Made by a program: the position numbers and the translations under genes. Of a DNA stretch of 64,000 bases, positions 17,732 to 25,342 are shown in pieces; the stretch's first letter is position 1; the number at the start of each line of letters is the position of its first letter. The notes beneath the pieces were generated by a model, which did not search any database, was not told where the DNA came from, and saw nothing but the letters and a program-made list of their open reading frames with translations. The stretch comes from Corynebacterium afermentans subsp. lipophilum (lineage in GTDB: Bacteria > Actinomycetota > Actinomycetes > Mycobacteriales > Mycobacteriaceae): NCBI RefSeq assembly GCF_030408375.1, contig NZ_CP046530.1:310001-374000 (forward strand). Direction: 5' to 3'.

Positions 17732-17772
17732 GAGCGTTTTGCTTCTCGACGTCCTCACGGCGTATCCTGATT

Positions 17773-17798
17773 CGTCGCGCGTGCACGCACGTGCGACG
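17773..17798 (+). promoter_or_regulatory. GC-rich hairpin in the nusG-rplK gap
   Basis: Arms 17773-17784 and 17787-17798 pair at 11 of 12 positions with a 2-base loop, followed by CTTTCGTTTC. It may be a weak terminator of nusG or part of the rplK leader, the usual site of L1 feedback control. Confidence 0.4.
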
Positions 17799-17902
17799 CT
17801 TTCGTTTCTTGTAAATCCCCGGTGGCTGGGTCTATCCCCGGCATCCGGAAGCCCCGCGGCAGCTCATCGTGGCTGCGGGTGCTGTAACTAGGAGGTAATG
17901 CG

Positions 17903-18331
17903 ATGGCTAAGAAGAAGGTCACTGGCCTGATCAAGCTGCAGATCGAGGCAGGCATGGCCAACCCGGCCCCGCCGGTCGGTCCGGCCCTCGGTGCGCACGG
18001 CGTGAACATCGTCGAGTTCACCAAGGCCTACAACGCCGCAACCGAGTCCATGCGCGGCAACATCGTGCCGGTGGAGATCACGGTCTACGAGGACCGCTCC
18101 TTCGACTTCATCCTGAAGTCCCCGCCGGCAGCGTCGCTGCTGCTGAAGGCTGCTGGTCTGAAGAAGGGCTCCGGCGTCCCGCACACTGACAAGGTTGGCA
18201 AGGTCACCTGGGAGCAGTGCAAGGAGATTGCCGAGACCAAGAAGAAGGACCTCAACGCCCGCGACATCGAGGCAGGTGCCGCGATTATCGCTGGTACTGC
18301 CCGTTCCATGGGTATTGACGTCGAGAAGTAA
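17903..18331 (+). CDS. rplK: 50S ribosomal protein L11
   Basis: 142 residues with the L11 N-terminal signature ([27 protein letters not shown]) and the RNA-binding C-terminal domain ending [12 protein letters not shown]. An AGGAGG ribosome site precedes the ATG. L11 forms the GTPase-associated centre with L10-L7/L12. It is cotranscribed with rplA 64 bases downstream. Confidence 0.97.
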   Translation: MAKKKVTGLIKLQIEAGMANPAPPVGPALGAHGVNIVEFTKAYNAATESMRGNIVPVEITVYEDRSFDFILKSPPAASLLLKAAGLKKGSGVPHTDKVGKVTWEQCKEIAETKKKDLNARDIEAGAAIIAGTARSMGIDVEK

Positions 18332-18395
18332 AAAGCTTCACGTGGAAGGGCCGTAAGCCAGGCCCGCAAACCACAACTCCTGAAAGGAATCCAAC

Positions 18396-19103
18396 ATGGC
18401 TAAGAAGTCCAAGCACTACATCGAGCAGCTGGCGAAGGTCGACCGCGACAGCTTCTACCACCCGCTCGACGCCGTCACGCTCGCGAAGGAGACCTCCTCC
18501 GACAAGTACGACGCCACCATCGACGTTGCAATGCGTCTGTCCGTCGACCCGCGCAAGGCCGACCAGCTGGTCCGCGGCACCGTCAACCTGCCGCACGGCA
18601 CCGGTAAGACCGTCCGCGTCGCAGTCTTCGCCGAGGGCGAGAACGCAACCAAGGCGCAGGAGGCTGGCGCGGACATCGTCGGCACCGACGAGCTGATCGA
18701 GCAGATCAACGCCGGCCAGATCGACTTCGACGTGGCTATCGCTACGCCGGACCAGATGGCCAAGGTCGGCCGCGTCGCCCGCGTGCTGGGCCCGCGTGGT
18801 CTGATGCCGAACCCGAAGACCGGCACCGTCACCCCGGACGTCGCGAAGGCGATCCAGGACTCCAAGGGCGGCAAGATCGCCTTCCGCGTGGATAAGGCGT
18901 CGAACCTGCACGCGATCATCGGCAAGGCGTCCTTCACCCCGGAGCAGCTCGCTGAGAACTACGGCGCACTGCTCGACGAGGTCCTCCGCCTCAAGCCGTC
19001 CTCCGCGAAGGGCATCTACCTGAAGAAGATCACCGTCTCCGCAACCCAGGGCCCGGGTGTGCCGGTGGACACCTCCGTGGAGAAGAACTACGCCACCAAG
19101 TAG
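18396..19103 (+). CDS. rplA: 50S ribosomal protein L1
   Basis: 235 residues, standard length, with the L1 signatures [30 protein letters not shown] and [21 protein letters not shown]1 builds the L1 stalk and usually represses its own operon by binding the leader. Ribosome site GAAAGGA. A strong terminator follows. Confidence 0.97.
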   Translation: MAKKSKHYIEQLAKVDRDSFYHPLDAVTLAKETSSDKYDATIDVAMRLSVDPRKADQLVRGTVNLPHGTGKTVRVAVFAEGENATKAQEAGADIVGTDELIEQINAGQIDFDVAIATPDQMAKVGRVARVLGPRGLMPNPKTGTVTPDVAKAIQDSKGGKIAFRVDKASNLHAIIGKASFTPEQLAENYGALLDEVLRLKPSSAKGIYLKKITVSATQGPGVPVDTSVEKNYATK

Positions 19104-19135
19104 TTCGACTTCGAGCGCTTGTACGCGCGCGTTTG

Positions 19136-19166
19136 ACGCCGTCGTCCGTTTGGGCGACGGCGTTTT
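19136..19166 (+). terminator. rho-independent terminator after rplK-rplA
   Basis: ACGCCGTCG (19136-19144) pairs with CGACGGCGT (19155-19163) and runs into TTTT. It lies 32 bases after the rplA stop and just before the convergent HNH gene ends. Confidence 0.8.
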
Positions 19167-19172
19167 GCGTTG

Positions 19173-20246
19173 CTAGGTGCTTTGTGGTCCGAAGAGTTGG
19201 TCGAGTGCTCCGCGGTCGGTGTTTTTGATGTGGAACCCGCGGGGTGAGACCCACCAGGGCGCGCCGCGGATCATGGTGATGCGTCCGCGGGTGTTGCGCC
19301 AGGGGTCGTCGTCGTTGATCCGGTTGTGGTACCGGCACAGCGGCACCAGGTTGTTCATGTTGGTGTAGCCGCCGTGTTTCCACGCTGTCACATGGTGGAT
19401 CTCGGAAGCATACGCCCCGTGGCGGCAGCCCGGAAACGCGCACACGGGTGAGACCATGCAGGCGAGATCGCGCTGCTTCTGGTTGGCGAAGCGTTCGGTG
19501 TCGTAGAGGTTGACCGCCCCTTCCTCCGGGTGGAAGGCGGCAACCTCCAAGGCTTCGCCGAACTCTTGCTGGAGGTACTCCGCACCGGTCATGGTGGTGC
19601 CGTCGGTCAGTGTGAGGATGACGTCGTCGCCGTCACCCGCCATGATGCGTGCGTGTTCGGTGATCGGCACCATCACGATCGGGCGTGGTGCGGCGGCGAC
19701 GACCCCGCCGGTGGTGCCTTCGACGATGCGCCAAAACGCCTCCTCCATCTGGGCCGCGGCAGGCATGGCCGGGTCGATGTCTTGGCGCAGGCGGTGCTCG
19801 AGGTCTGCGGCGTTGCGGTCGGTGGTGTCGATGGTGATGCGTGCGCGTCCGTTCTTCGGCTGCGAGAACGCAACCTGTTTCTTCGTTGGGGTGGTGTCGT
19901 CGCGGGGGATGAGCTCGCGGGCGGCGCGTTCGATGGCTTTGTACCCGCCGGTGACGTCCAACAGTTCCAGTCGCAGCCGCCACCGCTCGCCGGCATCTTT
20001 CACTCCGTTGATGCGCCGTTCGATCAGCCCGAGCTCGTCGAGTGAGAACCCGCGGGCTTTCTGCACCGCGTGGGCTTGTTTGCGGGTGAATTTTGTTTTC
20101 CCGTAGTAGACGTTCTGCATCTCATCCCAGGCGCGGGCCTTATCCGGCGCCATGCCGGCAGCAAGGGCTATGGGCAGGTCGAAGTGCCGCAGTGTCTCCA
20201 TGGATACTGCGGACATCGCCTGGATGAATGCGTCGAACGGGTTCAT
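19173..20246 (-). CDS. DUF222/HNH endonuclease-like protein
   Basis: 357 residues from ATG 20246. An N-terminal helical DUF222-like region is followed at the C-terminus by an HNH nuclease motif: CAFPGC...SEIHHVTAWKHGGYTNMNNLVPLCRYHNR, with two cysteines, the HH pair, the central N and the final H. Such proteins are abundant and often multicopy in corynebacteria and mycobacteria, where some derive from 13E12-type repeats. Their targets are unknown. A TAGGGT -10 box on the minus strand, 8 bases before the ATG, supports the start over an upstream in-frame one at 20348. Confidence 0.8.
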   Translation of the reverse strand: MNPFDAFIQAMSAVSMETLRHFDLPIALAAGMAPDKARAWDEMQNVYYGKTKFTRKQAHAVQKARGFSLDELGLIERRINGVKDAGERWRLRLELLDVTGGYKAIERAARELIPRDDTTPTKKQVAFSQPKNGRARITIDTTDRNAADLEHRLRQDIDPAMPAAAQMEEAFWRIVEGTTGGVVAAAPRPIVMVPITEHARIMAGDGDDVILTLTDGTTMTGAEYLQQEFGEALEVAAFHPEEGAVNLYDTERFANQKQRDLACMVSPVCAFPGCRHGAYASEIHHVTAWKHGGYTNMNNLVPLCRYHNRINDDDPWRNTRGRITMIRGAPWWVSPRGFHIKNTDRGALDQLFGPQST

Positions 20247-20254
20247 GGCCACAG

Positions 20255-20260
20255 ACCCTA
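20255..20260 (-). promoter_or_regulatory. -10 element TAGGGT (minus strand) before the HNH gene
   Basis: Lies 8 bases before ATG 20246, with no ribosome site. Typical leaderless layout. Confidence 0.45.
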
Positions 20261-20405
20261 AACCCAACGCAACCCCCACAACCCGCACAACCAGAAACTG
20301 TGGATAACTCGCCCCAAAAAGCACCAAAGTTATCCACAGCTGCGGCAAGCCCTGGTGTTTTCCCCGTGATGGGGGTAAATTTCCCGCGCCAATAACTATT
20401 GAAAC

Positions 20406-20411
20406 TAATCT
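20406..20411 (+). promoter_or_regulatory. -10 element TAATCT of the anchored-repeat ABC operon
   Basis: TAATCT ends 7 bases before GTG 20419, suggesting a leaderless mRNA for the six-gene operon. Confidence 0.5.
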
Positions 20412-20418
20412 CCATTAA

Positions 20419-21381
20419 GTGTTGAAAAGAGTTTTCATTAGTTCGGCGGTGTTCCTGCTCGCGGTGCTGGGCATCACGCCGGCGCACGCGCAGGTGCAGC
20501 GCCTGGATCAAGGCCACATCGACGCGTTCAACGTCACGGCAGACGGCGGTGAGCTCACCTTGGATCTGAAGGAAGACGCCACCGGCAGCCATGTGCGCCA
20601 CGCCCCGGAGGACGTGGAATTGGTCGTCGGCCAGGATGCGTACACGGAGCGCACGGCAGAGATCCCGGAGATCGGCAAGGCCGGCTATATGCTGCCGCAG
20701 ACGCAGCGGTCGGATCTGATCTGGCCGGGTTGGGATACCCAGGGCGCCCGCGACATAGGCGCGATCGACCTGGAGTTCGCGGAGGTCACCGGCCCGGGCG
20801 AGGTCTACCTGTTCCAAACCGGCAGCTTCGGCTCCCTGGATCCGGTGCTCGATGGCGGCTCGACGCGCCTTGAGACGGGCTCCGTGATCGCCCAGGAGGA
20901 GCCCGCCCACGTCCACGCGAATTGGCTGTTCACCGAGCCCGGCACGTATCAGATGCGCGTTGTGGCCACCGGCGGCGGCGCGAGTTCGAACGAGGCCACC
21001 TACACCTGGATCGTCGGCGACGGGGAGGCGGCGCCGGCGGCGAAGGCTGAGGCGCCTACGGAGGCGCCCGCCTCGCAGTCCAAGGCGGCGACGAGCGCTG
21101 CGCAATCGAGCACCGCAACGAAGAAGGCGGCTCAGCAGCAACCCGAGAAGCAGGCCCAAAAACCGGCCCAGCAACCGGCCGAGAAACCGGCGCAGCAACC
21201 AGCCCAGCAGGAGCTGCCCGCCGACGAGCGCCCGGGCACGCTTGCGGAGACCGGCACGACGGTGATGACCGTCCCGTTCGCGATCCTCGGCCTCGGCGTG
21301 GCGGTGTTCGGCGCGGCGATGTGCTGCCTGGATACGGCGCTGCGCCGCAAGCTGTTGGCGCTTGCGGGGGTTGGGAAGTGA
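20419..21381 (+). CDS. sortase-anchored surface protein with one choice-of-anchor-M repeat
   Basis: 320 residues. A signal peptide (1-24, cut after AHA) is followed by one beta-rich repeat of about 170 residues. Landmarks are GHIDAF, GYMLPQTQ, WPGWDTQ, TGPGEVYLF and HVHANWLFTEPGTY (H164-x-H166). A long Ala/Gln/Pro/Lys linker leads to the sorting signal LAETG (275-279), then a membrane segment and RRK. Unusually, about 10 further residues follow the basic stop. The GTG start follows a TAATCT -10 box by 7 bases. It heads an operon with an ABC transporter and three more repeat proteins, so a role in surface metal capture or relay is inferred. Confidence 0.85.
   Translation: MLKRVFISSAVFLLAVLGITPAHAQVQRLDQGHIDAFNVTADGGELTLDLKEDATGSHVRHAPEDVELVVGQDAYTERTAEIPEIGKAGYMLPQTQRSDLIWPGWDTQGARDIGAIDLEFAEVTGPGEVYLFQTGSFGSLDPVLDGGSTRLETGSVIAQEEPAHVHANWLFTEPGTYQMRVVATGGGASSNEATYTWIVGDGEAAPAAKAEAPTEAPASQSKAATSAAQSSTATKKAAQQQPEKQAQKPAQQPAEKPAQQPAQQELPADERPGTLAETGTTVMTVPFAILGLGVAVFGAAMCCLDTALRRKLLALAGVGK
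20422..20440. promoter_or_regulatory. Fur/Zur-like palindrome overlapping the operon start
   Basis: TGAAAAG-A-GTTTTCA (20423-20437) is a 7-1-7 palindrome with only the innermost pair mismatched, and a further ATTA follows on the right. It resembles Fur-superfamily boxes in shape and A/T pattern and covers codons 2-7, directly after the transcription start. Repression by Zur is a reasonable guess for a metal transporter but is unproven. Confidence 0.35.
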
Positions 21382-22880
21382 GGCGTGCCTGGGCGCTGGC
21401 GGCGTGCGTGTTCGCCGTCGCTCTTACGGGTTGTTCGCAGGCTCCGGGGGAGGTTGAGGGGGTGAACGTGGTGGCGTCGACAAGCATTCTTGCGGACGTC
21501 GTGCGCAACGTCGCCGGCGATAACGCCGAGGTCAAGACGCTGATGCGCCGCGGTGCCGACCCGCACTCGTACGAGCCGACGCTGCACAACACGCGCGATA
21601 TCGCGTACGCGGACGCGGTGTTTACCAACGGGTTGTTGCTGGAGCCGCAGGCGCTGACCCGCACGATTGATGCGACGGCGCGCCCGCAGGCGCGGGTGGT
21701 GGCGCTGGCGGAGCAGACGCAGCGCTTCGGCTACGCGCCGATTCCGCTGGTGGAGGACGCGAGCCTGGACACGGTGTGGCTGGGGTTGCGGTTTGCGGCG
21801 GATCTGCCGCGCACGGCGGTGGCGGAGCTTGAGCTTGTCGACGCCTCCGGGCCCGGCACCGCCTCCGCCTTTATCCTCGGCACCTTTGGCACCCCGGAGC
21901 TGCTGTTTGACTCCACGGGTGGCGCCACCACGCTGCCAGTGGACGCGCACACCCACGTCAGCTGGGCATTTTCCGCCCCCGGCGTGTACGAACTGAAGCT
22001 TCGCGCCTCAGTGCGCGACGCGGTGGACGCGCCGGTGCGCAGTCAGACGGAGCAGACGGTCACCCTCGTGGTGGGGCAGGACCCGGCGCAGGCCGCCCCG
22101 GGCAAGCATGCGGTGGAGCGCGGGCACGTGGACATCGCCACGGTCGCCGACAACGACAACACGCAGCTGACCCTGCGCACGGACGACGAGGGTGACCTGG
22201 ACCCCGCGGGCACGGTGGTCGTGGTGCCGTCGAAGACGCTGCAGCCGATCCCGCCGCAGCGCGAGTTCCGCTTCCTGGGCGACCCGGGCGAGGAGACGTA
22301 CCTGCTGCCGCAGGCGGTGCTGGGCCGCCACGTCCACGGCGAGCTGGATCCGCACATCTGGCACGACCCTGCCGCGATGGACGCGGTGGTGCAGGTGGTG
22401 CGCGACGAGCTGTCCGCGGCGGATCCGCGCCACGCCAGCGCGTACGCCGATAACGCGGAGCGCTATCGCGCCCAGCTCAAGCAGGTGGCGCAGGAGGTGC
22501 GCGAGCAGATCGAGCAGGTCCCGGAGACCAACCGCAACCTGGTCACCACCCACCACGGCTACGCGTATCTGGCGCGCGCGTACGGCCTGCGTGTGGCCGG
22601 GTTTGTCACTCCGAATCCGCGCGTGGAGCCGAGCCCGCGCGACCTGATGGCGTTGTCGCGCACGCTGGAGAACTTGGGCGTGCCGGCGGTGTTCGTCGAA
22701 CACGGCCAGGAAGACGAAACGCCCGTTTTGAACGAAACCGCCGCCTCGCACGGGGTTGAGGTGTGCCCGATCTGGGGCGACACCTTGGATCCGCCGGGGG
22801 AGGGGCCTGCGCAGACGTATGTGGATCTGGTGCGGGCAAATGGAGCGTCGATAAGCAAATGTTTGAAAGGACAACCATGA
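21378..22880 (+). CDS. metal-binding lipoprotein with an inserted, permuted surface repeat
   Basis: 500 residues. A lipoprotein signal has lipobox LTGC (Cys19). Residues 29-115 are the N-lobe of a ZnuA/MntA-type binding protein (DPHSYEPT, H63). Residues 312-500 are the C-lobe (HGELDPHIWHDP, VFVEHGQEDE, IWGDTLDPPGEG). Between them lies a copy of the surface repeat whose halves are in reverse order: WLGL...SGPG...HTHVSWAFSAPGVYEL (133-232) comes before GHVDI...FRFLGDPGEETYLLPQ (249-312). The GTG start overlaps the upstream TGA. It matches the known 'anchored repeat-type ABC transporter, substrate-binding' class. The metal is unknown; zinc or manganese is likely. Confidence 0.85.
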   Translation: MRRAWALAACVFAVALTGCSQAPGEVEGVNVVASTSILADVVRNVAGDNAEVKTLMRRGADPHSYEPTLHNTRDIAYADAVFTNGLLLEPQALTRTIDATARPQARVVALAEQTQRFGYAPIPLVEDASLDTVWLGLRFAADLPRTAVAELELVDASGPGTASAFILGTFGTPELLFDSTGGATTLPVDAHTHVSWAFSAPGVYELKLRASVRDAVDAPVRSQTEQTVTLVVGQDPAQAAPGKHAVERGHVDIATVADNDNTQLTLRTDDEGDLDPAGTVVVVPSKTLQPIPPQREFRFLGDPGEETYLLPQAVLGRHVHGELDPHIWHDPAAMDAVVQVVRDELSAADPRHASAYADNAERYRAQLKQVAQEVREQIEQVPETNRNLVTTHHGYAYLARAYGLRVAGFVTPNPRVEPSPRDLMALSRTLENLGVPAVFVEHGQEDETPVLNETAASHGVEVCPIWGDTLDPPGEGPAQTYVDLVRANGASISKCLKGQP

Positions 22881-23731
22881 AGATTCCCGCCATTATCACC
22901 GCCGCAATGATCGCGGCCGCACCCGTCGCTGCCGCCCAGGTGCCGGACAACGACCCGGCGTTGCAGCAGGTCGTAGGCGCCGACGAGCAGGTCGCCCCGC
23001 TGGGCGAGCGCGCCGTTATCGATGCCGGCCACGCGGACCTGGGCCCCGTCTTTGCCGACGGGAAAATGCAGTTCCTGGTGCGCGACGACACGCAGGACAC
23101 GCCCGTGTGGCGCCACCTCGAGGACGTGGTCTTCGCCGTCGGCGACGGCGCGAAGCAGACCCTGCCGGAGACCGACCAGTTCGCGTTCACCGGCGCGAAG
23201 CCGGGGGCCGAGGTGTGGGTGATCCCGCAGACCGAGGTCGCCGGCGTGCCGTGGCTGGGGTGGAACTCGCAGGCGCCGTCGCTTCTGGAACGCTCCGCCA
23301 ACGGGATGAGCCTGGAGTTCGGCGGGCACGAGGGCCCGGGCCAGTTCTCGCTGTTTGTCCAGCCCGGCGGGTTCCACGAGTCGCAGCAGCTGTGGAACGA
23401 GCAGGAGCCCGGCACGCAGTCGATGTGGGTGGAGCCGAACACGCACACCCACGCCAACTGGGTGTTCACCGAGCCGGGCGTCCACCTGGTGGGTGTGCGC
23501 GCGAAGGTGGAGGACCACGACGGCACGGTGCACGAAGACGAGCAGGTCGTTCGCATCGCCGTGGGTGTGGACCCGGCGGAGGCGGCGGATGCGACGTTCG
23601 GCGAATTCCGGGCTGAGGGGCAGGCCGGCGCGGAGCAGCAGAACAACGGCCTGAAAATCGGACTGTTGGCGGGCGCGGGCGTGCTGCTTATCGCCTTGCT
23701 TGCGCTGTTTGTCGTGCGGGGCCGCCGATGA
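22877..23731 (+). CDS. membrane-anchored protein with one choice-of-anchor-M repeat
   Basis: 284 residues: signal peptide (1-20), one repeat (about 45-235) with GHADLG, FAFTGAKPGAEVWVIPQTE, VPWLGWN, GPGQFSLF and HTHANWVFTEPGVH (H190-x-H192), then a C-terminal membrane segment (about 258-279) and RGRR. No sortase motif is visible, so it is held by the membrane span alone. The ATG overlaps the preceding TGA and has AAAGGA upstream; the ATPase gene starts in its last four bases. It is probably an extracytoplasmic partner of the binding lipoprotein. Confidence 0.85.
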   Translation: MKIPAIITAAMIAAAPVAAAQVPDNDPALQQVVGADEQVAPLGERAVIDAGHADLGPVFADGKMQFLVRDDTQDTPVWRHLEDVVFAVGDGAKQTLPETDQFAFTGAKPGAEVWVIPQTEVAGVPWLGWNSQAPSLLERSANGMSLEFGGHEGPGQFSLFVQPGGFHESQQLWNEQEPGTQSMWVEPNTHTHANWVFTEPGVHLVGVRAKVEDHDGTVHEDEQVVRIAVGVDPAEAADATFGEFRAEGQAGAEQQNNGLKIGLLAGAGVLLIALLALFVVRGRR

Positions 23732-24480
23732 GAAGGATTGAGGTGCGCGACCTGGCGGTGTCGTATCCGGGCCGCGACGTGTTCCGCGGGGTGGACCTCA
23801 CGCTGCGCGGCGGCGAGTTTGTCGGCCTGCTCGGGCCCAACGGCGCCGGCAAGACCACCCTCATGCGCGCGGTGTTAGGCCTTATCCCTGCGGACGCCGG
23901 GACGGTCTCCGCTGGCAGGCGCCCGGTGCGCAAGGTGGTGGGGTACGTGCCGCAGGCGCACAACGTGGCCTGGGATTTTCCCATCGACGTCTATGACGCC
24001 ACGCTCAACGCCACCCTGGGCCAGCGCCCGTGGTGGCGCCGCGCCGGCGAGCGCGAGCACCGCGCCGCCGAGCGAGCTTTGGAGATGGTCAACCTGACCG
24101 ACCTGGCCGCGCGCCCAATCCACGACCTGTCCGGCGGCCAGCGCCAGCGTGTGCTCATCGCGCGCGCCCTGGTGCGGCGGCCGGGCATGCTGCTTCTCGA
24201 CGAACCGTTTACCGGCCTGGACATCCCCACCACCGAGCACCTGCTGCGGCTGTTCCGCCGCCTGGTGGACCGGGGGCTCGGCGTGGTCATGTCCACCCAC
24301 AACATCGCCGAGGCCATCGATTCCTGCGACCGCTTGGTGCTGTTCAACCGCGGGGTCGTCGCCGATGCCGCGACGCATGAGCTTGACGACGACACCCCGT
24401 GGACCCGCACCTTCTCCGTCGACGAGGATTCGCCGTGGCTGCGCGGCGTGAGAGCGCATTTGGAGGCTACCCGTGCCTGA
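23728..24480 (+). CDS. ABC transporter ATP-binding protein, anchored-repeat type
   Basis: 250 residues with Walker A GPNGAGKTT, Q-loop YVPQAHNVAWDFP, signature LSGGQRQRVL, Walker B MLLLDEPFTGLD and switch MSTHN. The Q-loop is close to that of Mn/Zn importers, matching the permease and binding protein beside it. It starts in an ATGA overlap with the upstream gene and shares eight bases with the permease gene. It is distinct from the ATPase at 9063-9788: it has STHN instead of VTHD and a different inter-domain region. Confidence 0.9.
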   Translation: MRRIEVRDLAVSYPGRDVFRGVDLTLRGGEFVGLLGPNGAGKTTLMRAVLGLIPADAGTVSAGRRPVRKVVGYVPQAHNVAWDFPIDVYDATLNATLGQRPWWRRAGEREHRAAERALEMVNLTDLAARPIHDLSGGQRQRVLIARALVRRPGMLLLDEPFTGLDIPTTEHLLRLFRRLVDRGLGVVMSTHNIAEAIDSCDRLVLFNRGVVADAATHELDDDTPWTRTFSVDEDSPWLRGVRAHLEATRA

Positions 24481-25342
24481 GATTTCGTTTGTGCAATTCC
24501 TGGCCGACATGGCCAACCCCCAGCTGGCGTTTCTGCCGCGCGCGCTGGCGGCCGCGGTTATCGCGGCGGTGCTGTGCGCGGCGGTGGGCTGTTTCGTGGT
24601 GCTGCGCGGCATGGCCTTTATCGGCGACGCGGTGGCGCACGCCGTATTCCCCGGCATCGCGGTGGCGTTTGCCTGGCAGGTCTCCGTGTTGCTGGGCGGG
24701 GCGGTGGCCGGCGCGATCGTCGCGGTGTTGATCGCGGTGATGTCGCAGCGGCGCACGATCAAAGAGGACTCGGTGATCGGCATCGTGTTCACCGCCGCGT
24801 TCGCCTTCGGCCTGGTGGTGATCTCCCGGGCGGAGGGCTACACCGCCTCCGTCAGTTCGTTCCTGTTCGGCTCGCTCACGGGCGTCAGCTCCGCCACGCT
24901 GGCCGTCCACGCCGTCGCCGGCGCGCTGATCGTGGCCGTGGTGGTGGCGCTTCGCCCGTGGCTCACAGCGGTGGCACTGGACCGGGAGACCGCCCGGGCG
25001 ATGAACCTGCCGGTCGCCGCGCTGGATCTGGCGCTGTACCTGTGCGTGACCTTCGCGGTGGTGCTGGCGGTGCAGACGGTGGGCAACATCCTGGTGGTGG
25101 CGCTGCTGATCACTCCGGCCGCCGCGGCGCGCCTGTTCACGGACAAGCTGGGCGCGATGATGTGCATCGCCGCCGCGTTCGGCGTGGCCGGCAGCGTGGC
25201 GGGGGTGTGGCTGGCGTGGTCCTACGACTCGCCCACGGGCGCGACCATCGTTTTGGCCGTGACTGCCATCTTCGCGCTGAGCTGGCTGTTCGCCCCGAAG
25301 CGCGGTGCACTGGCCGGCTGGCTGCAGGGGGTGAAACGGTGA
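24473..25342 (+). CDS. ABC-3 metal transporter permease, anchored-repeat type
   Basis: 289 residues with about eight hydrophobic segments and the ABC-3 motifs FIGDAVAHAVFPGIAVAFAW, RRTIKEDSVIGIVFTAAFAFG and GNILVVALLITPAAAARLFTDK. It starts with GTG inside the ATPase gene and ends in a four-base overlap with the last gene of the operon. It forms the membrane channel for the ion captured by the 21378-22880 lipoprotein. Confidence 0.9.
   Translation: MPEISFVQFLADMANPQLAFLPRALAAAVIAAVLCAAVGCFVVLRGMAFIGDAVAHAVFPGIAVAFAWQVSVLLGGAVAGAIVAVLIAVMSQRRTIKEDSVIGIVFTAAFAFGLVVISRAEGYTASVSSFLFGSLTGVSSATLAVHAVAGALIVAVVVALRPWLTAVALDRETARAMNLPVAALDLALYLCVTFAVVLAVQTVGNILVVALLITPAAAARLFTDKLGAMMCIAAAFGVAGSVAGVWLAWSYDSPTGATIVLAVTAIFALSWLFAPKRGALAGWLQGVKR

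Noticed and set aside
24574..25338. Upstream extension of the 25339 surface-protein frame
   Set aside because: It overlaps the permease gene. The signal peptide begins at GTG 25339, which overlaps the permease stop as elsewhere in the operon.
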